Part shown: piece by piece, positions 32,277 through 40,527 of the stretch | Numbering within the stretch: the first letter of the stretch is position 1 | How the letters are laid out: each line of letters starts with the position of its first letter | Source: Candidatus Bathyarchaeia archaeon | GTDB lineage: Archaea > Thermoproteota > Bathyarchaeia > 40CM-2-53-6 | Reading direction: 5' to 3' | Assembly: GCA_035935655.1 (NCBI GenBank) | Contig: DASYWW010000060.1 | Span: 54,315-118,314 of the forward strand | DNA: 64,000 bases | Made by a program: the position numbers and the translations under genes | The notes under the pieces: model-generated | Told to the model about the DNA's origin: nothing | Database searches by the model: none | Seen by the model: only the letters and a program-made list of their open reading frames with translations

Positions 32277-33791
32277 CTAGGCCAAAGCGTCGTTGTACAA
32301 TGCGTCTAGAACTGAGTAGGCTTCCTCAGGTGTCGACGGATTCGCGGGCAGTATGTCTTCAGCGATCGACCGTTCGAGTATCTGGCGGATGCAGTACCGT
32401 AGTTTAGTGGGGGTTAGACTGGCTTCCACGTTCCACATAGGATGATCCATGTTCACGAAAACCGTTCGAGCCCCATTCTTGTCAGTCTCAACATACGCCT
32501 GGCCCCGATCCCCTCCGTGCGCGATGTCGAAAGCGAGGACCTGGTCTTTCAGATGGATGACGCTACGCGTGGCGTCCCGAGGATGAGTCTTCGACTTTCG
32601 GCCTTTCCGGAGACCCAACCCGTTTTCCTTTTTCGCCACGTTATGTGTCGTCTGACTGGTCTTGGACGTTGTCTTGGCTTTGAGTATCGCTTTTGAGAGT
32701 ATCTCGATGTTGCGCCGCAGACTACGCCTCAATCTCTCTGCAATTTCTCGATTCAGATATTGTATGCTGCGGAGCTCTCTGCGGCTGGCTGTCTGTCTAA
32801 GGAACTTGTAGACCCTGTTCCGAACAAACCCCCGCATGGCCTTCTCAAACACTTTCCACTGTGCACTGTCTCGTTCGAACTCATTGCCACCGGGCAGTCG
32901 CCTTAGAAAGTCGGCGTTGACCCAACCCTGAATACGGTTCAGCCCATGAATTCGATACTGATCGAGACCGAAGAACTGGTGTTGCAGACAGGTGATGTGT
33001 TTCTGCTGGACGCTCATACCTGCTTCAGAGATTCCAGCGCGTGTCTTTGAGATAGGAAGAATCAAGACCTCGCCGGTAATCTTCCCGTATTCTGTGGCAA
33101 TGTTGACAGGGAGGAGCGTTGCGCCGCGGAGTTCTTCTGGTTTCACCGGCTCGCCGTTAACGTAGACTTCGAACGGTCCGTATCCTCGCAACGCAAGGAC
33201 GTTCGCTCGAGCAAGCAGAGCCCTGCGGACGTCTCCGGGATCAGTTTTCTTCGTTAGCGATTTGATCCTGATTCTCAACCCGTCGTGGTTCAGCGGTGCT
33301 TGAATGACTCGCATGGGTTTCCAGGTGGACTGGTCAGTCGGCGCCCAGTGACGATCGATGAGGGACTCAGTGAGCATGATTGTCCGGTCGAACCGTCCTT
33401 TGTGGACTTGGAGTTCCAGCTCGCGGCCTAGAGTCAGCCAGGCAAGACTGCCCATCCCATACGACTCGCGAATCGGACGCTTGTATTTCGGCGAGAAACC
33501 TTCGCCGGTTGTTTTTCCTTTGGTGAGAAACTCTCGCAGGCCCTCGAGGTCCATTCCATGGCCCCATTCCTCGTATTCGATATGGGACCCGGAATCAGGG
33601 ATCTTGATCTCGACCCTTGTTGCTTCTCCCCACATCCAGGAGTTGACGACAAGCTCGACAAAGAATTGCGCCGCATCGGTGTATTGTCGTCCAAGCGTCT
33701 TGATGATGCTCTTGTGAGTGGAGACGCGAAGGTCCTCGTCGAGTAAGGAGTGTACTGCTCTCGCTGAATGTATCTGCCTTCTCGTCGCCAA
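32277..33791 (-). CDS. GHKL-type ATPase (HSP90/gyrase/MORC-like fold)
   Basis: A 504-residue protein whose N-terminal third has GHKL ATP-binding motifs. The N-box is FFVELVVNSWMWG (Glu and Asn), then YEEWGHGMDLEGL where D-x-G-x-G is altered to E-W-G-H-G. A lid with GKTTGEGFSPKYKRPIRESYGMGSLAWLTLG follows. The middle resembles the second domain of MORC/HSP90-like proteins. The C-terminal part has a basic linker and an unfamiliar domain. This is an ATP-driven clamp of unknown target. Adjacent genes encode a coiled-coil protein and a 58-residue protein. Confidence 0.75.
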   Translation of the reverse strand: MATRRQIHSARAVHSLLDEDLRVSTHKSIIKTLGRQYTDAAQFFVELVVNSWMWGEATRVEIKIPDSGSHIEYEEWGHGMDLEGLREFLTKGKTTGEGFSPKYKRPIRESYGMGSLAWLTLGRELELQVHKGRFDRTIMLTESLIDRHWAPTDQSTWKPMRVIQAPLNHDGLRIRIKSLTKKTDPGDVRRALLARANVLALRGYGPFEVYVNGEPVKPEELRGATLLPVNIATEYGKITGEVLILPISKTRAGISEAGMSVQQKHITCLQHQFFGLDQYRIHGLNRIQGWVNADFLRRLPGGNEFERDSAQWKVFEKAMRGFVRNRVYKFLRQTASRRELRSIQYLNREIAERLRRSLRRNIEILSKAILKAKTTSKTSQTTHNVAKKENGLGLRKGRKSKTHPRDATRSVIHLKDQVLAFDIAHGGDRGQAYVETDKNGARTVFVNMDHPMWNVEASLTPTKLRYCIRQILERSIAEDILPANPSTPEEAYSVLDALYNDALA

Positions 33792-33881
33792 GGATGTTGT
33801 CGATTGTCGTATGGAAAGTCGGCCGGATAATGGAGTGCTGTAACCGTTATTGTCGAAGATGGGGAAAGGGTCGTTTGGTTT

Positions 33882-34439
33882 CTAGTTTCGGCTGCCGGCT
33901 TTCCTGGTCTTCTCGTTCGCCGGCTCGGGGGCTTCTGGGAAGAGATCTTTAGGCATTCCCGCTAGTACGTCAGACAAAGAATCCCGACCTATCGGTCCGG
34001 GAGCTCCGCCTTGGAAAGGCCGGATCCTGTTGAACAAGTCGTCTATCTTGTTTGCCATCTTCATCTTCTCATTGATAGTAGCATCAAGCTCCTGTCCGTT
34101 TGCTTCCAGCTGCTGGATCCTTGGAGCTAGTCCCTCGATGCCCCTTGAGACTTCGAGCATTCCATTCACCGTTGCGAGTGACGATCTTAGAGTTGTAATC
34201 TCCTTCTGCATTCCCTCCCGATAACTACGCAGCCTATCGAGAATGGGCTGGTAGAGGCGCAGAAAGTCGACCATGAGATTCTCAAATTGTTTGATCGCCA
34301 AAGTGAATTTGTCTTCTCTCTTTTTCTCCGCGAACTGTTTCGCTGTCCCTAGGAGCTTCTCGCGGAGGGCAACTCGCTCAATGACATCATCTAATACCTC
34401 TCGCACATTGTAGGACTCGTCAAATATGGTCTCGCGCAT
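33882..34439 (-). CDS. Coiled-coil protein upstream of the GHKL ATPase
   Basis: A 185-residue protein, largely alpha-helical: VREVLDDVIERVALREKLLGTAKQF, then LYQPILDRLRSYREGMQKEITTLRSSLATVNGMLE, IQQLEANGQELDATINEKMKMANKIDDLFNRI. The C-terminal 45 residues are Pro/Gly/charged and likely disordered. It lies 90 bases upstream of the GHKL ATPase on the same strand, so they are probably co-transcribed and may form a complex. No family recognised. Confidence 0.6.
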   Translation of the reverse strand: MRETIFDESYNVREVLDDVIERVALREKLLGTAKQFAEKKREDKFTLAIKQFENLMVDFLRLYQPILDRLRSYREGMQKEITTLRSSLATVNGMLEVSRGIEGLAPRIQQLEANGQELDATINEKMKMANKIDDLFNRIRPFQGGAPGPIGRDSLSDVLAGMPKDLFPEAPEPANEKTRKAGSRN

Positions 34440-34537
34440 TGACCGTCGATTGTCTTCGCAAAGTGCCGAGCCTTAAGAGGCACGTCACTCTAAACTCCGC
34501 TTTAGGGTACTAAACAAAAGGAACGAGTAGGAGTAGC

Positions 34538-35437
34538 TTGGGAGTATCGTTCGTCGGAATCCCGTTCTATACTCTGGCAAAATATCGGCGTATGGGCGAC
34601 GCGGTCAAGAGTCTGAGGAGAGCAGGGATCGTCCATAGAATAAAGCTCGCAGACAGCGAACTCATCGATCTCGGCGACATCGATTGCCCTTCCATCAAAC
34701 GCGATCATGGTCCTGAGAACCTCAGGAACTTTGAAGAATTCGTGGAAGGAACTCGTAGGGTCAGAGACAAACTCGCCGAGCAAGCCACCTCGTCCAGGAT
34801 CACCTTCTGCCTCGGCGGTGACTGTGCCTTCGTTCCGGGAAGTCTCGCAGGGCTGAAAACAGTTTACAAAGGAAAACCGGGAATGGTATGGCTTGATGCC
34901 CATGGCGACTTCAACATTCCAGACACAAGCCCATCAGGCTTCATCGGTGGCATGCCTTTAGCTATCGCGTGCGGCAAAGGCCCGAGACTAACCGCGGATA
35001 TCGAGTCCCAAAGACCACTTTTGGACGAGAAGAATGTCATCCATGTTGGCTCGCGGTCCCTCGACCCGGGCGAGGACGAACTCCTCGGTGGCTCTGTCAA
35101 GCTCTTCCCGGCAGCAGAGTTGAAGAAACGGGGCGCGCAAGAGGCTGCCCTTCAGATCGCTAGATTTCTAGGTGGCTCATGCGATTGGGTCATCGCCCAT
35201 CTCGACGTGGACGTTCTAGATCCATCTGTCATGCCGGGAGTGGATTTTCCCGAGCAAGGAGGGTTGTCCAGTCAGGACATTCTCGAGATCTTCCATGCGC
35301 TACATTCCACAGACAAGCTCAAGGTTGTAGATCTAACAGCCTTCAATCCCGGGCTGGACAAAGGGAACAGGGGCAGGTCGCTACTTCTGGATCTCGCTCC
35401 CAAACTCGTGAGTCGGTATGAGCCCACGAGCCTCTAG
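34538..35437 (+). CDS. Arginase/agmatinase-family protein with altered metal ligand
   Basis: A 299-residue ureohydrolase-fold protein, starting at TTG behind a GAGTAGGAG site. The binuclear manganese motifs are GGDCAF, WLDAHGDFN and HLDVDVLDPSVMPG. In arginase and agmatinase the first motif is GGDHS; here His is Cys, changing one ligand. The other Asp and His ligands are present. It could be an agmatinase, arginase, formimidoylglutamase or related enzyme; formimidoylglutamase would link to ftcD in this window, but that is speculation. Its TTG is divergent from the coiled-coil gene. Confidence 0.8.
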   Translation: MGVSFVGIPFYTLAKYRRMGDAVKSLRRAGIVHRIKLADSELIDLGDIDCPSIKRDHGPENLRNFEEFVEGTRRVRDKLAEQATSSRITFCLGGDCAFVPGSLAGLKTVYKGKPGMVWLDAHGDFNIPDTSPSGFIGGMPLAIACGKGPRLTADIESQRPLLDEKNVIHVGSRSLDPGEDELLGGSVKLFPAAELKKRGAQEAALQIARFLGGSCDWVIAHLDVDVLDPSVMPGVDFPEQGGLSSQDILEIFHALHSTDKLKVVDLTAFNPGLDKGNRGRSLLLDLAPKLVSRYEPTSL

Positions 35438-35494
35438 GGCTTTCCTTCTTCCTCTTTGAGAATCTTCTCTGGGCAAGGAGTGGACTCGAATCAC

Positions 35495-36565
35495 TCAGTC
35501 CGGGCGGTTCATCCATTCTAGCCATTCTCCATGTGCGTGGCACCGGGCCAAGATTTTCTCTGTTCTTACTCCGTCAATGAATCTTGCCAGACCTAGTAGA
35601 GGGGTTTCTGACTCTGAGGGCCACTCTATCCAGACGAGAGACATGTCTCTCTTCTGAGATGTTTTTGTCAGGAGTGAGTGCAGCTTCTCACGTGGTTCTT
35701 TGCTGGCCAGACTGAGGGTGAACGAGTGGTAGATGCACAATGGTACTTTGTCTGGGATTTTCCCGATGAGGTCGGGTAGGAGGTCGAAAGCATTTCCATT
35801 GATGATTCTGGGAGGAGCTTGCTTGGCAACCTGGATGGCGGGTTCCAGTTGTCTAGCTCGTTTCGGATTGTCAGGCCAAACGAGAGCTCGCAACCATAGA
35901 ACATTCTGGGCGTCATTGAGGTCGATGGGGGAAAGGTCTATGCCTGTTCGAGAGACCACCTTTGGCAATTGCCTTGGTATCGGAGGACGATTTTCTCCGC
36001 GAAGGGAGCACTCGATCTTTACTGGGGAGTTCGGGTCTCCGCACTCTAAGCGCTCTCCATACCAATAATGGTACTGGTCCCATAGCAGAGTGAGTCCTGC
36101 GCTGGAACCAATCTCAATCATGGTTAAGGGCTGACGTTTCGTTTGAGCCGCTACAAGTTCGAACGCTGGAATCAACAAAGCGCAGCGGCCAACCTCATTC
36201 GTCTGAACAGAGTGAGTCCTCATGATCTCCCGGATATCTTCCGGATGCTCGAGTACAAAGCTACGGAAGTACGGATAGACGTAGTCGTAGTGCCGAGAGG
36301 AGTTGTTCAGGCTTGGATAGAAGGCGGCGAGCTGATGGTGCTCGCCTTTGAGCAACAACAGATGCACGGCGGCAAAGAACAGGTTGGGGAGAGCAGCTTT
36401 CTCTTGAGCGCCGGCTGCTAGCCTGAGGAGTTCAGGGTCCTCCGCAACTCTGAGGGCGAGATTGATGTAAAGCGGTGACCGATCGGCATAGATCTTGGTA
36501 GCAAAGTAGCGGAACCGTTCAGCGGTCTTGTCCAGAAGTAAAAGAGAACCCGTTGACTCGCTCAT
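35495..36565 (-). CDS. DUF2332 family protein
   Basis: A 356-residue protein matching DUF2332, best known from actinobacteria and bacilli. It begins ERFRYFATKIYADRSPLY and has AFYPSLNN, LIPAFELVAAQTKRQPLTMIEIGSSAGLTLLWDQYHYWYG, and WLRALVWPDNPKRARQLEPAI. The IEIGSSAGL stretch resembles a methyltransferase SAM motif, so a methyltransferase-like fold is likely. Function not established. A bacterial origin by transfer is plausible because few archaeal members are known to me. Confidence 0.8.
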   Translation of the reverse strand: MSESTGSLLLLDKTAERFRYFATKIYADRSPLYINLALRVAEDPELLRLAAGAQEKAALPNLFFAAVHLLLLKGEHHQLAAFYPSLNNSSRHYDYVYPYFRSFVLEHPEDIREIMRTHSVQTNEVGRCALLIPAFELVAAQTKRQPLTMIEIGSSAGLTLLWDQYHYWYGERLECGDPNSPVKIECSLRGENRPPIPRQLPKVVSRTGIDLSPIDLNDAQNVLWLRALVWPDNPKRARQLEPAIQVAKQAPPRIINGNAFDLLPDLIGKIPDKVPLCIYHSFTLSLASKEPREKLHSLLTKTSQKRDMSLVWIEWPSESETPLLGLARFIDGVRTEKILARCHAHGEWLEWMNRPD

Positions 36566-36671
36566 GGACCACTGATTCTGGAAGTTGTCAATGCTAAACT
36601 TTCGGTCGTAACAGTCTCGTCATGGCATTAAATCCCTCTCGGAAATATTCGAAGTTTGAGAATTTTTCAGT

Positions 36672-37238
36672 CTAACGTGTGAATCGTTTCATCTGGCCAG
36701 TTACGATCCTCGATCCTACAGATAGCTGGGGTTTTCCCAAGAGGCCTGTCAAGACCTCTTTATGACCGTCTTGCCATCGAGGTAGACTGTCAATCGAGTC
36801 CTGTATTTCGGAGAACAAGTTCTCGTAATATCTCAGGTTTGGTTTTCTCTGGTCGAGTAGTTGCCAGTCTAGTTGGGTGTAGATCGTCTCCCTTCTGTCC
36901 CCGTTTCCATCATGTATCACGGCTTCCGCTTCGAACATGAAGTCCTGATTCTTTTCACGGAGGGCGAGATAGAGGGCGAAGGGAACTCTTGATGGAGGCG
37001 AGAAGGCGATGTAACCGCTCTCGTGACGGTCGAATCTCCGTCGAAGATTTGCCCAGTGGCCTCCGCTGCAAGACGAGAAAGTCTTGTATCCCTTATCGTT
37101 AAGCGATGAAACAATCCCGCGTATCGCCGGGTCAATGCGTGAAATATTCTTTCCAGATTCTAGGTTCTTCCAGTTTGACGCGTCGAGTTCTCCCAACCTC
37201 TTTGAATGGGCGCGTGGCAGGAATTCGTGAGACAACAT
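36672..37238 (-). CDS. Uncharacterised protein with TYW3-like SSCSG motif
   Basis: A 188-residue protein. The central block DPAIRGIVSSLNDKGYKTFSSCSGGH resembles the SSCSG signature of wybutosine-synthesising TYW3/Taw3 proteins (where it reads TSSCSGR), but the rest does not obviously follow that family. Next are GYIAFSPPSRVPFALYLALREK and EAEAVIHDGNGDRRE. I therefore treat it as hypothetical. A role in tRNA modification is only a suggestion. It is divergent from purS. Confidence 0.5.
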   Translation of the reverse strand: MLSHEFLPRAHSKRLGELDASNWKNLESGKNISRIDPAIRGIVSSLNDKGYKTFSSCSGGHWANLRRRFDRHESGYIAFSPPSRVPFALYLALREKNQDFMFEAEAVIHDGNGDRRETIYTQLDWQLLDQRKPNLRYYENLFSEIQDSIDSLPRWQDGHKEVLTGLLGKPQLSVGSRIVTGQMKRFTR

Positions 37239-37343
37239 CTAGACTATAATCAGCCCAACTTGGCTAGAATGTCAACTCTTCGGGCCCTTGCTGGGGCTGT
37301 CCGAAATAAGAGATTAAGGGAGCCATGAAATAATCTATTTGCA

Positions 37344-37607
37344 ATGTCGTCGCCAAATTTCACTGTAGAAGTAGTGGTAGAGAATAAGCCACTGGCTCGG
37401 GATCCTGAGGGGGAGACGATTCACCACAATTTGATCCTCAAGGGAGGCTACTCACAAGTGACGAACGTTCGGGCCGGCAAGCTCTTGCGTATGAACGTTG
37501 AAGCCAGCTCCGCGGAGGACGCTAAGCAGCTTGTTCGGAAACTCTGTGATGATCTCCGGATTTACAACCCCGCAGCGCACATCTGCCAGGTCAGGATAGT
37601 GACCTAG
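37344..37607 (+). CDS. purS: Phosphoribosylformylglycinamidine synthase subunit PurS
   Basis: An 87-residue PurS: VEVVVENKPLARDPEGETI, VTNVRAGKLLRMNVEA, DAKQLVRKLCDDLRIYNPAAHIC. PurS dimers bridge PurL and PurQ in the FGAM synthase complex, which adds an amide nitrogen to FGAR. It is normally adjacent to purQ, but here it sits 1.8 kb upstream, separated by an RHH regulator and two other genes. Length and motifs are normal. It has its own start and probably its own promoter. Confidence 0.9.
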   Translation: MSSPNFTVEVVVENKPLARDPEGETIHHNLILKGGYSQVTNVRAGKLLRMNVEASSAEDAKQLVRKLCDDLRIYNPAAHICQVRIVT

Positions 37608-37619
37608 CAAAACATGCTC

Positions 37620-38246
37620 TCAATGTCTTGATTCCACGATACTAGAATGCCGAATCCTAGAACTATCGTCCAAGTTTCCTAGTTCTTTGCCCGTCGGTAG
37701 AGGAAAGCGAAAAATAACCTGGTTTTCGGTCCTCTCTGTCTCGACCTTCAACCCAAGAAGTTTTTCGACAGATAGTCTCACCCATTCTCCGTAGTGGATT
37801 GACCACTTCATTCCCCTCCCGTGTTTCAGGACGACAGTCGTAACATGGCCGCTAGTTGATTCCTCGTACTCGAAGTGGCCTCCGTAGGCTGCTAAGAGTT
37901 GCAGCCCTTTCAGAAGTGTCTGAAGAGTGACCTCGCCGAAGAAGAAGGTAACGAAGTCTCTCACAGAGTTATCGGCAACCCACTGGGCGTACTCCCGAAC
38001 TTCATCATCGGAGAGATAGTTCATGATTCTCGTGAGACTGGCACCAGCTAAGGTGACGCCACCGAACCGTGAAGCGTTAATGTCCCAGAGAACATACCTT
38101 CGGAGCCCCCTATTGACTAGGGAATTGAGACTGATCCCCTCCTGCCGGGCGTAATTGTGAAGGGACTTGTCAACATCCTCGTCTAGTCGAATGCTTCTGA
38201 CAACTGATTTCGAGTGCGGAGCGCGGGTGGTGGTAATCTCTGTCAA
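37620..38246 (-). CDS. Ribbon-helix-helix regulator with C-terminal sensor-like domain
   Basis: A 208-residue protein. Residues about 13-52 form a ribbon-helix-helix (SVVRSIRLDEDVDKSLHNYARQEGISLNSLVNRGLRRY). The longer C-terminal region (ALTLAGASLTRIMNYLSDDEVREYAQWVAD-like helix, then HVTTVVLKHGRGMKWSIHYGEWVRLSVEKLL) may bind a ligand or help dimerise. The neighbouring palindrome at 38334-38361 is a likely operator. It is convergent with purS, 12 bases apart, and divergent from the gene at 38413. Confidence 0.7.
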   Translation of the reverse strand: MTEITTTRAPHSKSVVRSIRLDEDVDKSLHNYARQEGISLNSLVNRGLRRYVLWDINASRFGGVTLAGASLTRIMNYLSDDEVREYAQWVADNSVRDFVTFFFGEVTLQTLLKGLQLLAAYGGHFEYEESTSGHVTTVVLKHGRGMKWSIHYGEWVRLSVEKLLGLKVETERTENQVIFRFPLPTGKELGNLDDSSRIRHSSIVESRH

Positions 38247-38333
38247 ACCGTTACAAGACGAGAAGAATTTGCCAGAAGTCCCTATAAGCGTTTTTTCCTA
38301 ATGGAAATGGAACAGGTCTCCTGACCTTATTCG

Positions 38334-38361
38334 ACTACAATTGCAACCAAATGTAGTTGCA
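38334..38361. promoter_or_regulatory. Palindromic operator between the RHH regulator and the 38413 gene
   Basis: TGCAAC (38342-38347) and GTTGCA (38356-38361) are inverted 8 bases apart, and ACTAC (38334-38338) with GTAGT (38353-38357) overlap them. The site lies in the 166-base gap between the RHH gene and the divergent gene. An RHH dimer would suit such repeats, suggesting autoregulation. Binding is not shown. Confidence 0.4.
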
Positions 38362-38412
38362 TCATTGAAATATTGAGATCGCAGTCTCTTTCAATTAGGC
38401 GAAGGAGACATA

Positions 38413-38727
38413 CTGACACAATACCTCTCATCGTTTCAGCTTCTAGACTCTGGCTCAGAGGAAGAGAAAGTGCGGGTTTTCTTGGAGCGGTTTCCGGAGC
38501 ACCAGAAAACCCTGAAGCTTGCCATGGTTCATGAGAAATCGGGAGAAGACGAGGCGGACTACCGGGGCTGGCAGTGGAGTGATGTTGAGGTTCACCCCAC
38601 GAAGCTGATGAGGCTCGTGATCGAGGGCATCAGCAAGGTCAGCCTCAAAACGAGGCACTCAACCTACTACCTGCTTAGGGACAGGAACGCAGTGAAGAAG
38701 GTGCTAAGCTCTCCGGTTCAAATCTGA
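38413..38727 (+). CDS. Uncharacterised protein, CTG start likely
   Basis: An 104-residue protein of unknown family: MTQYLSSFQLLDSGSEEEK, FLERFPEHQKTLKLAMVHEKSG, GWQWSDVEVHPTKLMRLVIEGISKVSLKTRHSTYYLL. The last part resembles a winged-helix or small beta domain. An AAGGAG site lies 5 bases before a CTG at 38413; the first ATG/GTG/TTG codon is the GTG at 38470, 57 bases further in, and the frame upstream of it reads as natural protein. I take CTG as the start. It is divergent from the RHH regulator and may be its target. Confidence 0.55.
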   Translation: MTQYLSSFQLLDSGSEEEKVRVFLERFPEHQKTLKLAMVHEKSGEDEADYRGWQWSDVEVHPTKLMRLVIEGISKVSLKTRHSTYYLLRDRNAVKKVLSSPVQI

Positions 38728-38835
38728 TCTTGAACTAGTCCCCATGACACATCAGAAGATCTTTAGAGATAGGTAGATCTTGAAGAGTTCTGGACTCACG
38801 TGAGACTGCAGGTTCGTGAATAATGTGCGCACGAT

Positions 38836-39291
38836 TTACCAACAGCTGGATCGTATTTCTTGAATCGTCCATTCCAAGGTTTTCAGAAGTTTTTGCGGTT
38901 CGATTTTTAGGGTGGAACAGATCTGGAACATTATGACGTGCTTGATGGCGATCGAGAACCGTGAGAAGACGGAGTCAAGGGCAGCGTCTACGTCTTCTAG
39001 GTCGAAGTCCCTGATACCGTTTCTCTCCTGAAGGAAAGAGAGGATTAGGTCAAGATAATCGTCTCCTACCATCCGAACACTCTCGAGGATAGAAGTCTTG
39101 ACGACTTGATCGAACTCTGTTCGACCTACCCGCGTCCTTCCGTCAGCTCTCTTGTCGAATCTCTGCTTCGGAGTCAGCGTGAGGCTTCTCACAGAGAATC
39201 GCTCTATTAGTTCGGAAAGGTAACCAGGCTGGTACTCTCGGGGCAGACTTCCTTGAGTGCCAGAATGACTAGTGATATTTGATTGTGCCAT
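38836..39291 (-). CDS. Uncharacterised helical protein, 151 residues
   Basis: No family is recognised. The protein begins with a polar stretch and then ELIERFSVRSLTLTPKQRFDK, followed by helices VVKTSILESVRMVGDDYLDLILSFLQ, VDAALDSVFSRFSIAIKHVIMFQI. It ends LEWTIQEIRSSCW. It reads as a soluble helical protein without catalytic motifs. It is divergent from purQ with a 101-base gap that must hold the purine-operon promoter. Confidence 0.55.
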   Translation of the reverse strand: MAQSNITSHSGTQGSLPREYQPGYLSELIERFSVRSLTLTPKQRFDKRADGRTRVGRTEFDQVVKTSILESVRMVGDDYLDLILSFLQERNGIRDFDLEDVDAALDSVFSRFSIAIKHVIMFQICSTLKIEPQKLLKTLEWTIQEIRSSCW

Positions 39292-39349
39292 CGGTATCCG
39301 GACCCGTATTTCTTCAATCGATAGGGTGACACGAGCGTGTTAAAAAAGG

Positions 39350-39357
39350 GCTTAATA
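39350..39357 (+). promoter_or_regulatory. TATA-like box for the purine operon
   Basis: GCTTAATA lies about 40 bases before the purQ ATG, after an A-run (TTAAAAAAGGG) that could be a BRE-like element. It would place transcription start within about 15 bases of purQ. No known purine riboswitch or PurR-like palindrome is apparent in the 100-base gap. Confidence 0.4.
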
Positions 39358-39392
39358 GGCGACGAAATTCACTACTTTAGGAACCCTGCATA

Positions 39393-40112
39393 ATGGTAAA
39401 GGTCGCTGTCGTCCAGTTCCCTGGAAGCAATTGCGACCTAGACGCGCTAGAAATTCTCCAGAAAATCGTGAAGATCCCAACAGAGCTTGTATGGCACAAA
39501 GACCTGAAAAATGATCTTTATGACGCCTACGTTCTTCCCGGAGGCTTCTCATACGGCGACTATCTCCGCGCTGGCGCAATAGCTGCCGCAAGCCCCAGTC
39601 TAGAAACTATCGGAGAGGCGACAGATGAAGGCAAACCAGTCCTTGGAATATGCAACGGCTTCCAGATTTTAGTAGAAGCCGGAATCTTACCCGGTGCCGT
39701 CCTCCGAAACACCGGCCTACGATTTGTATGCAAATGGACACGACTGCGAGTAGAGTCGACTAGAACACCGTTCACAAGACAGGCCATCAAGGGACAGATC
39801 CTGCGGATTCCAATCGCTCACAACGAAGGCCGATACTATCTCGACAAGGACCAGCTCGCTGAACTAGAAATGAACAAGCAAATAGTTCTACGATACGTCG
39901 ACGAGAATGATATCCCTACGGAGGATTCAAACCCCAACGGTTCCCTAGACAACATCGCCGGAATATGTAACAAAGAAGGAAACGTTATGGGACTCATGCC
40001 CCACCCAGAGAGGGCCTCTCTCCCAATTCTATCTCCAGACAATCATCCGTATGGTAGAATCATCTTTGACTCAATGGCTGAGACCCTCAAACATTCTCTT
40101 GGAGAGGAGTAA
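39393..40112 (+). CDS. purQ: Phosphoribosylformylglycinamidine synthase subunit PurQ
   Basis: A 239-residue glutamine amidotransferase, providing ammonia to PurL in the FGAM synthase complex. Triad residues are in [12 protein letters not shown] (Cys), and in MPHPERAS (His, Glu). It starts [18 protein letters not shown]. Length is slightly greater than typical bacterial PurQ (about 225). It opens the main purine operon and is followed at 1 base by the first of two small membrane proteins. Together with purS (37344) and purL (40524) it completes the FGAM synthase set. Confidence 0.95.
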   Translation: MVKVAVVQFPGSNCDLDALEILQKIVKIPTELVWHKDLKNDLYDAYVLPGGFSYGDYLRAGAIAAASPSLETIGEATDEGKPVLGICNGFQILVEAGILPGAVLRNTGLRFVCKWTRLRVESTRTPFTRQAIKGQILRIPIAHNEGRYYLDKDQLAELEMNKQIVLRYVDENDIPTEDSNPNGSLDNIAGICNKEGNVMGLMPHPERASLPILSPDNHPYGRIIFDSMAETLKHSLGEE

Positions 40113-40113
40113 T

Positions 40114-40320
40114 TTGACCCAGCAGACCCGCTCGATTCGCCGTCTAGTTTTAGGCATATTCTCCATCGCCCTCGGCATCATCTCACTCTTTGCGTTCTTC
40201 TCCGTCACCTACATCGCAGGCGTCGGTTTTCTCGGCGGTTTCTACGGTTTCATATTGATCGCATTAGGCGTTGGCCTGATCCTTCCGAAAAAGGAGCAAA
40301 AGAACGAGGAGATTCAATAA
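40114..40320 (+). CDS. Small membrane protein 1, between purQ and purL
   Basis: A 68-residue protein from TTG, preceded by a GGAGAGGAG ribosome-binding site within the purQ end. It has a basic N-terminus and two membrane segments (LVLGIFSIALGIISLFAFFSVT and GVGFLGGFYGFILIALGVGLIL), then KKEQKNEEIQ. Its start is right after purQ and it ends four bases before the next gene, so it is part of the purine operon. Its function is unknown; a membrane tether or modulator is conceivable. Confidence 0.6.
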   Translation: MTQQTRSIRRLVLGIFSIALGIISLFAFFSVTYIAGVGFLGGFYGFILIALGVGLILPKKEQKNEEIQ

Positions 40321-40323
40321 CAT

Positions 40324-40527
40324 TTGACAAAAGAATCTACCCCCAAAAAGCGAACGTATCCGCGCGCAACTGCCCTTGTGGCAGGGCTCATCGCGGGAGT
40401 CGTGGCGGGTCTCCTTGCATATCTCCTCGCCGGCCTTTCCGGGTTCATCATCGCCTTCATAATCGGAGCAATTACAGGTTCTCGCGCGACGCTCCTCGTT
40501 AGTCGAGGGAGGGAGCAAACACCATGA
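40324..40527 (+). CDS. Small membrane protein 2, between purQ and purL
   Basis: A 67-residue protein starting at TTG, with the basic N-terminus [13 protein letters not shown] and one long or two short membrane segments ([39 protein letters not shown]). The Ala/Gly/Leu-rich segment resembles those that pack tightly in bilayers. It overlaps the purL start by four bases, implying translational coupling. Together with the preceding gene it forms a membrane pair unique to this operon. Function unknown. Confidence 0.6.
   Translation: MTKESTPKKRTYPRATALVAGLIAGVVAGLLAYLLAGLSGFIIAFIIGAITGSRATLLVSRGREQTP

Noticed and set aside
35480..35510. T-loop-like stretch on the minus strand (GATTCGAGTCC between short complementary arms) beside the DUF2332 gene end
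   Set aside because: The loop length is wrong, no matching acceptor or anticodon arm exists upstream, and that region is coding. Not a tRNA; at most a chance or remnant.
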